Assembly: GCA_021647745.1 (NCBI GenBank) | Contig: JAKIUB010000001.1 | Location: 62,001 to 126,000 of the forward strand | Direction: 5' to 3' | Source: Paracoccaceae bacterium | Lineage (GTDB): Bacteria; Pseudomonadota; Alphaproteobacteria; Rhodobacterales; Rhodobacteraceae | Length of the DNA: 64,000 nucleotides | Shown here: in pieces, positions 60,521 to 64,000 of the stretch | Layout of the letters: each line of letters starts with the position of its first letter | Position numbering within the stretch: position 1 is the stretch's first letter | The notes under the pieces: generated by a model | What the model saw: only the letters and a program-made list of their open reading frames with translations | Databases searched by the model: none | Told to the model about the DNA's origin: nothing | Program-made: the position numbers and the translations under genes

Positions 60521-61031
60521 AGTATCTCTCCGTTGATTTTGTTGGCCGCTGATTTTACGGGATTGGTCGCTGTGTATTCAGCTGTGTATTCAAAGGAAGC
60601 ATTTTTGCGCCTGAAGACGAAGGTCAGCTGATCCGGATCTTTTGGTCCGGTAAGGGTGATATGGGGCAAAAAGCCAGTACATATTCAAATCCTAGCACCG
60701 AGCCCCTCCTCTGGGAACCTAAAAACGTCAAAACAGGATGTAAGCACGACACTCTACTCCGAGAGCGGGCCGCCGCGCCGCGACACAGAAACGTAATAAA
60801 GGTTCTTGTTGCAAGGTTTTACAGTGCTGTCAGGGCGGCCCTTTGGACTATTACCCTGGTAATGCCAGAAAAAATGAGGAGCAATTATAGTAGCCTTTTT
60901 AGCGACGCACCGATAGCTTTCCATAAAGCTGACATTTTCTGCTACAATACAACGCTGTTTTGTTTAGGAAAAAGCGGGTAGTCAGCCAGATATAGATAAA
61001 GCATTTTTTATACAGCCAAAAGGATTTCACC
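60521..61031. other. Intergenic, no gene supported
   Basis: About 510 bases between proX and the serine hydrolase gene. A 106-codon open frame (60661-60981) has no ribosome site, mixed composition and no protein-like pattern. Promoters of both flanking genes should lie here; I could not fix them. Confidence 0.5.
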
Positions 61032-62198
61032 ATGGTATCATCTCCACGCTCTACCCTTCTCGGCATTGCCCTGGCGTTTTCGCTCGGGTTTACGGGGAAT
61101 GCGCAGGAGCCAGCCGCAGCTACGGGGTTCCCCGCAGACAAGGCCGCACAGCTTGATCTTTTGCTAGAGACGGTTGTCTCGAATGATGGCTCTCCCCCCC
61201 AAATCCGCGCTCCCGGGCTGGTATTGCTGATTGATACCCCGGAAGGCCGATATTTGCGCGCGGCAGGGGTCAGCCGGATCGAAACACAAGAACCAATGGC
61301 CACCGACGAGCGGCTGCAAATTGGCAGTAATTCAAAATCGTTCACTACGGTCTTGTTGTTGCAGTTGGTCGAGGAGGGTGTTCTTTCGCTGGATGATACC
61401 CTTGGCGACTGGCTGCCGGAATGGGCCGATAAAATCCCAAACGGAAAAGATATGACGATCAGGCAGTTTGCCAACCACACTTCCGGGCTTCGCGACTATG
61501 GGGACGAAGTACTTACCTGGGCAGTGGAAGGCACCAACGAAAACCTGCGCCAATATTTCAGTCCTGAAGAGCTGGTAGACTATGCAATCGGCGCGGGCGC
61601 CCCGGAATTTCGCCCGGGCGAGGAAGGTAAATGGAGCTACAGCAGCACAGGCTACATTTTGCTCGGTATGATCATTGAAAAAGCCACCGGCAAAAAACTG
61701 GAGGATATTTACCGCGAGCGTATATTTGCCCCGCTACGCATGCAAAGCGCAAAGCAGGTTGTTGATGTCCCTGTTGTCGGCGAGATGGCTAATGGATATT
61801 ACTGGCTCACCCCGGAGCAGCGGATAAACACCACTTACTGGAGCGTTTCCCAAGCTTGGGCGGCAGGTGGCCTGATCATGACAGCTGAAGACCTGCTCAC
61901 CTATATTCATGCGCTGTCTCGGGGTCGGCTGTTTGCCAACCCCGAAACGCTGGATCTCATGCTGGAGTTTGAGAATTCAGCCCTGGAAGCCGATGTCTTT
62001 CCTTACGGGCTGGGGGTGATGGATTTTTCGACTGTTGAAGGGGCAAGTGGTTTTTGGGGGCATGAGGGGCAGACAACGGGTTTCCAGTCGTTATGGTTGT
62101 CCAACCCGGAGACAGGTGTTACCATTATCGGCCTGAGCAATTCAGCCAGCTTTAACGCATGGGGGTTGCTGGCAATAGCGACTATTCTGAAAAACTGA
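61032..62198 (+). CDS. Exported serine hydrolase, beta-lactamase class C / D-Ala-D-Ala carboxypeptidase fold
   Basis: 388 residues with a signal peptide (about 1-25). Active-site motifs: S-N-S-K (99-102, nucleophile Ser99 and Lys102), Y-S-S (203-205, in place of Y-x-N) and H-E-G (344-346, in place of K-T-G). These variants are usual in esterase or peptidase members rather than true AmpC enzymes, so beta-lactam hydrolysis should not be assumed. Periplasmic or exported. It ends at a strong terminator shared with gltA. Confidence 0.88.
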   Translation: MVSSPRSTLLGIALAFSLGFTGNAQEPAAATGFPADKAAQLDLLLETVVSNDGSPPQIRAPGLVLLIDTPEGRYLRAAGVSRIETQEPMATDERLQIGSNSKSFTTVLLLQLVEEGVLSLDDTLGDWLPEWADKIPNGKDMTIRQFANHTSGLRDYGDEVLTWAVEGTNENLRQYFSPEELVDYAIGAGAPEFRPGEEGKWSYSSTGYILLGMIIEKATGKKLEDIYRERIFAPLRMQSAKQVVDVPVVGEMANGYYWLTPEQRINTTYWSVSQAWAAGGLIMTAEDLLTYIHALSRGRLFANPETLDLMLEFENSALEADVFPYGLGVMDFSTVEGASGFWGHEGQTTGFQSLWLSNPETGVTIIGLSNSASFNAWGLLAIATILKN

Positions 62199-62210
62199 CC
62201 CCTTGATTAA

Positions 62211-62241
62211 AAAGCCGCGCCGGATCACCCGGCGCGGCTTT
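62211..62241. terminator. Bidirectional terminator between serine hydrolase gene and gltA
   Basis: A perfect 13-base stem (62211-62223 with 62229-62241) with a 5-base loop and A/T-runs on both sides, placed between convergent genes. Confidence 0.92.
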
Positions 62242-62268
62242 TTTTATTTGCACGTAAACATATGGGCT

Positions 62269-63552
62269 TTAGCGGTTTTCCACATCAATATAATCGCGGA
62301 AAGTAGCGCCGGTATACAGCTGGCGCGGGCGGCCTATTTTCTGGGTCGGGTCCGAGATCATCTCTTTCCACTGCGCGATCCAGCCGACGGTGCGGGCCAG
62401 CGCAAATATCGGCGTGAACATCGAGCTTGGGAAGCCCATTGCGTCAAGGATTATACCTGAATAGAAATCAACATTCGGATACAGCTTTTTCTCGATAAAA
62501 TAGGGGTCATTCAGCGCAATGCGCTCAAGCTCTTTGGCGACCTGAAGGGTGGGGTTGTTTTCAACGCCCATCAAGGCCAGCACCTCGTCGGCGCTTTCCT
62601 TCATCACCTTGGCGCGGGGGTCAAAGTTTTTATACACACGGTGGCCAAATCCCATCAGGCGGAAGGGGTCGGATTTATCTTTGGCCCGTGCGATATATTC
62701 CGGAATGCGGTCAACCGTGCCGATTTCACGCAGCATGTTGAGCGCCGCTTCGTTGGCGCCACCATGGGCCGGCCCCCACAAGCAAGCCACCCCAGCGGCG
62801 ATACAGGCAAACGGGTTGGCGCCAGAGGAGCCGGCAAGCCGCACGGTGCTGGTCGAGGCATTTTGTTCGTGATCGGCGTGCAGGGTAAAAATCCGGTCCA
62901 TCGCGCGGCTAAGGATCGGGTCAACCACGTATTTTTCAGCCGGCACCGAAAAGCACATATGCAGGAAGTTCGAGGTGTAATCCAGCTCGTTTTTAGGATA
63001 CACAAACGGCTGTCCGATGGAGTATTTATAGGCCCATGCGGTGATGGTCGGGATCTTGGCGATCATGCGGATAGAGGCAATTTCGCGCTGCACGGGGTCG
63101 GTTATATCGGTTGAATCGTGATAAAAGCTCGAGAGCGCCCCCATCACACCGCATACCACCGCCATGGGCGGCGCATCACGGCGAAAACCACGGTAAAAAT
63201 AGGCCATTTGCTCATGCAGCATAGTGTGGCGAGTGACGCGCGGCACAAAATCGCTCAGCTCTTCAGAGGTTGGCAGCTCGCCGTAGAGCAACAGGTAGCA
63301 AACCTCTAGAAAGTGGGATTTTTCAGCCAGTTGGTCAATCGGGTAGCCACGATAAAGCAGCTCGCCCTTGGCACCATCAATGAAGGTGATCGCGGACTGG
63401 CACGAGGCGGTCGAGGTGAAGCCGGGATCATAGGTAAACACATCCCCTTGGGAGTAAAGCTTCTGGATATCAATAACATCGGGGCCGGCCGAGGGGCTCA
63501 ACATTGGCAGCTCAAGCTCTTTATCGCCAAATTTAAGGGTCGCGTTTGTCAT
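62269..63552 (-). CDS. gltA: Citrate synthase
   Basis: Start at 63552 (M-T-N-A-T-L-K-F-G-D), 4 bases after AGAGG; the longer frame to 63597 is not needed. 427 residues, the type II hexameric form with an N-terminal beta domain. Catalytic regions: L-H-A-D-H-E-Q-N-A-S-T-S-T, G-P-A-H-G-G-A-N (His), G-F-G-H-R-V-Y-K (His) and the Asp of V-D-F-Y-S-G. It condenses oxaloacetate and acetyl-CoA. 75 bases after gltX. Confidence 0.96.
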   Translation of the reverse strand: MTNATLKFGDKELELPMLSPSAGPDVIDIQKLYSQGDVFTYDPGFTSTASCQSAITFIDGAKGELLYRGYPIDQLAEKSHFLEVCYLLLYGELPTSEELSDFVPRVTRHTMLHEQMAYFYRGFRRDAPPMAVVCGVMGALSSFYHDSTDITDPVQREIASIRMIAKIPTITAWAYKYSIGQPFVYPKNELDYTSNFLHMCFSVPAEKYVVDPILSRAMDRIFTLHADHEQNASTSTVRLAGSSGANPFACIAAGVACLWGPAHGGANEAALNMLREIGTVDRIPEYIARAKDKSDPFRLMGFGHRVYKNFDPRAKVMKESADEVLALMGVENNPTLQVAKELERIALNDPYFIEKKLYPNVDFYSGIILDAMGFPSSMFTPIFALARTVGWIAQWKEMISDPTQKIGRPRQLYTGATFRDYIDVENR

Positions 63553-63627
63553 GTATCCTCTTTCTTGCTGCGCCACCTGCGGGTGGCTATTAACCATATT
63601 ACACCCATTGAGGGCACCATGTGCCGC

Positions 63628-64000
63628 TCAGGTAGAGACATCCTCCAACCGGGCCAGTGTTTCTTCCTTGCCGAGCGTGACCATCATGTCAAAAACGCTG
63701 GGCGAGACACCGCGCCCTGTCAGCGCGGCGCGAAGCGGCTGGGCCACCTTGCCAAGTTTGAGGTCTTCCCCCTCGGCAAAATCGCGGATCTCCGCTTCGA
63801 GATTTTCCAAGGTCCATGTAGCATCTCGCAACCGCGAAGTCAAACGGTTCAGCATACCACGGGATACAGTATCTAGAATTTGCGCGGCCTTCGCATCGGG
63901 CTTGAAAGGACGGCTTCCTAAAAAGAAATAAGCCATATCAAGCAGTTCCGGTATGGTCTTTGCGCGAGCCTTTAACTGGTCCATATTGGTGATAAACACG
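63628..64000 (-). CDS. gltX: Glutamyl-tRNA synthetase, C-terminal part (cut by window end)
   Basis: The frame is open to the window edge; about 124 residues are visible. They match the anticodon-binding end of bacterial GluRS (A-Y-F-F-L-G-S-R-P-F, then a helical bundle ending L-G-K-V-A-Q-P-L-R-A-A-L-T-G-R-G-V-S-P-S-V-F-D..G-K-E-E-T-L-A-R-L). Upstream of gltA on the same strand, an order common in Rhodobacterales. Catalytic domain not visible. Confidence 0.93.
   Translation of the reverse strand, partial: VFITNMDQLKARAKTIPELLDMAYFFLGSRPFKPDAKAAQILDTVSRGMLNRLTSRLRDATWTLENLEAEIRDFAEGEDLKLGKVAQPLRAALTGRGVSPSVFDMMVTLGKEETLARLEDVST

Noticed and set aside
61032..62198. Beta-lactamase resistance gene
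   Set aside because: The fold fits class C, but Y-S-S and H-E-G replace the usual motifs, which points to an esterase or peptidase-like member.

Overview
The window reads as a chromosomal stretch of an alphaproteobacterium, most likely a member of Rhodobacterales. The evidence is an ALAS-type hemA, a DUF4167 protein, a TIGR02281-type aspartic protease, a Mur-box-like site before mntH, and the blocks pepA-holC, lptF-lptG-lptD-surA-rsmA and ndk/TfoX/saccharopine dehydrogenase. No IS element, CRISPR array or rRNA was seen.

Bases 1 to about 10950 are the late end of a tailed prophage: the C-terminal part of a tape measure protein, a tail-tip module with tightly overlapping genes, a lysis cassette (two tiny membrane proteins, a GH108-type endolysin and a 3-TM holin), and a D12-class adenine methylase whose frame breaks at a run of seven G. 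The large J-like tail-tip protein carries an inserted von Willebrand A (vWA) domain with a MIDAS motif, which is the most unusual protein here. Its neighbour is a fibronectin/discoidin-like candidate receptor-binding protein. Two tail-tip proteins share six-residue Asp-Ala-Phe repeats.

Bases about 10950-13990 are an AT-rich accessory zone: decayed coding remnants, two exported proteins of unknown function, two orphan small ORFs, two strong hairpins, and a 49-base 3' fragment of a tRNA-Gly(UCC) gene that looks like an integration scar.

Bases 14-24 kb hold an APH-family kinase, a DegT-family aminotransferase and a six-gene respiratory cluster. That cluster runs: OmpR-type regulator, EnvZ-like kinase, heme-copper oxidase subunits II and I (B-family-like), an anchored cupredoxin with a Met-rich tract, and heme O synthase. 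A LysE-type exporter follows. Bases 24-27 kb contain all four t6A enzymes (tsaE-tsaB-tsaC-tsaD) as one overlapping operon. Bases 27-34 kb carry hemA, a RodZ-like protein, ispG, a DUF1499 protein, prfA, prmC and DUF4167. Bases 34-42.7 kb carry rsmA, surA and LPS transport genes opposite pepA and holC; pdxA, expected between surA and rsmA, is absent.

Bases 42.7-53.3 kb carry a Usp protein, aspartic protease, MarC, an ABC-F ATPase, mntH, ndk, a TfoX-C protein, saccharopine dehydrogenase, an SQR-like flavoprotein and purN-purM. Bases 53.1-54.8 kb are a rearranged patch: the 5' end of purM, its leader and a CAU-anticodon tRNA are present twice around a broken membrane-protein gene. The rest holds three Tad pseudopilin-like genes, a proV-proW-proX osmolyte importer, a serine hydrolase, gltA and the 3' end of gltX.

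All calls come from reading the sequence and its translations. Family names rest on recognised motifs, not on a database search.
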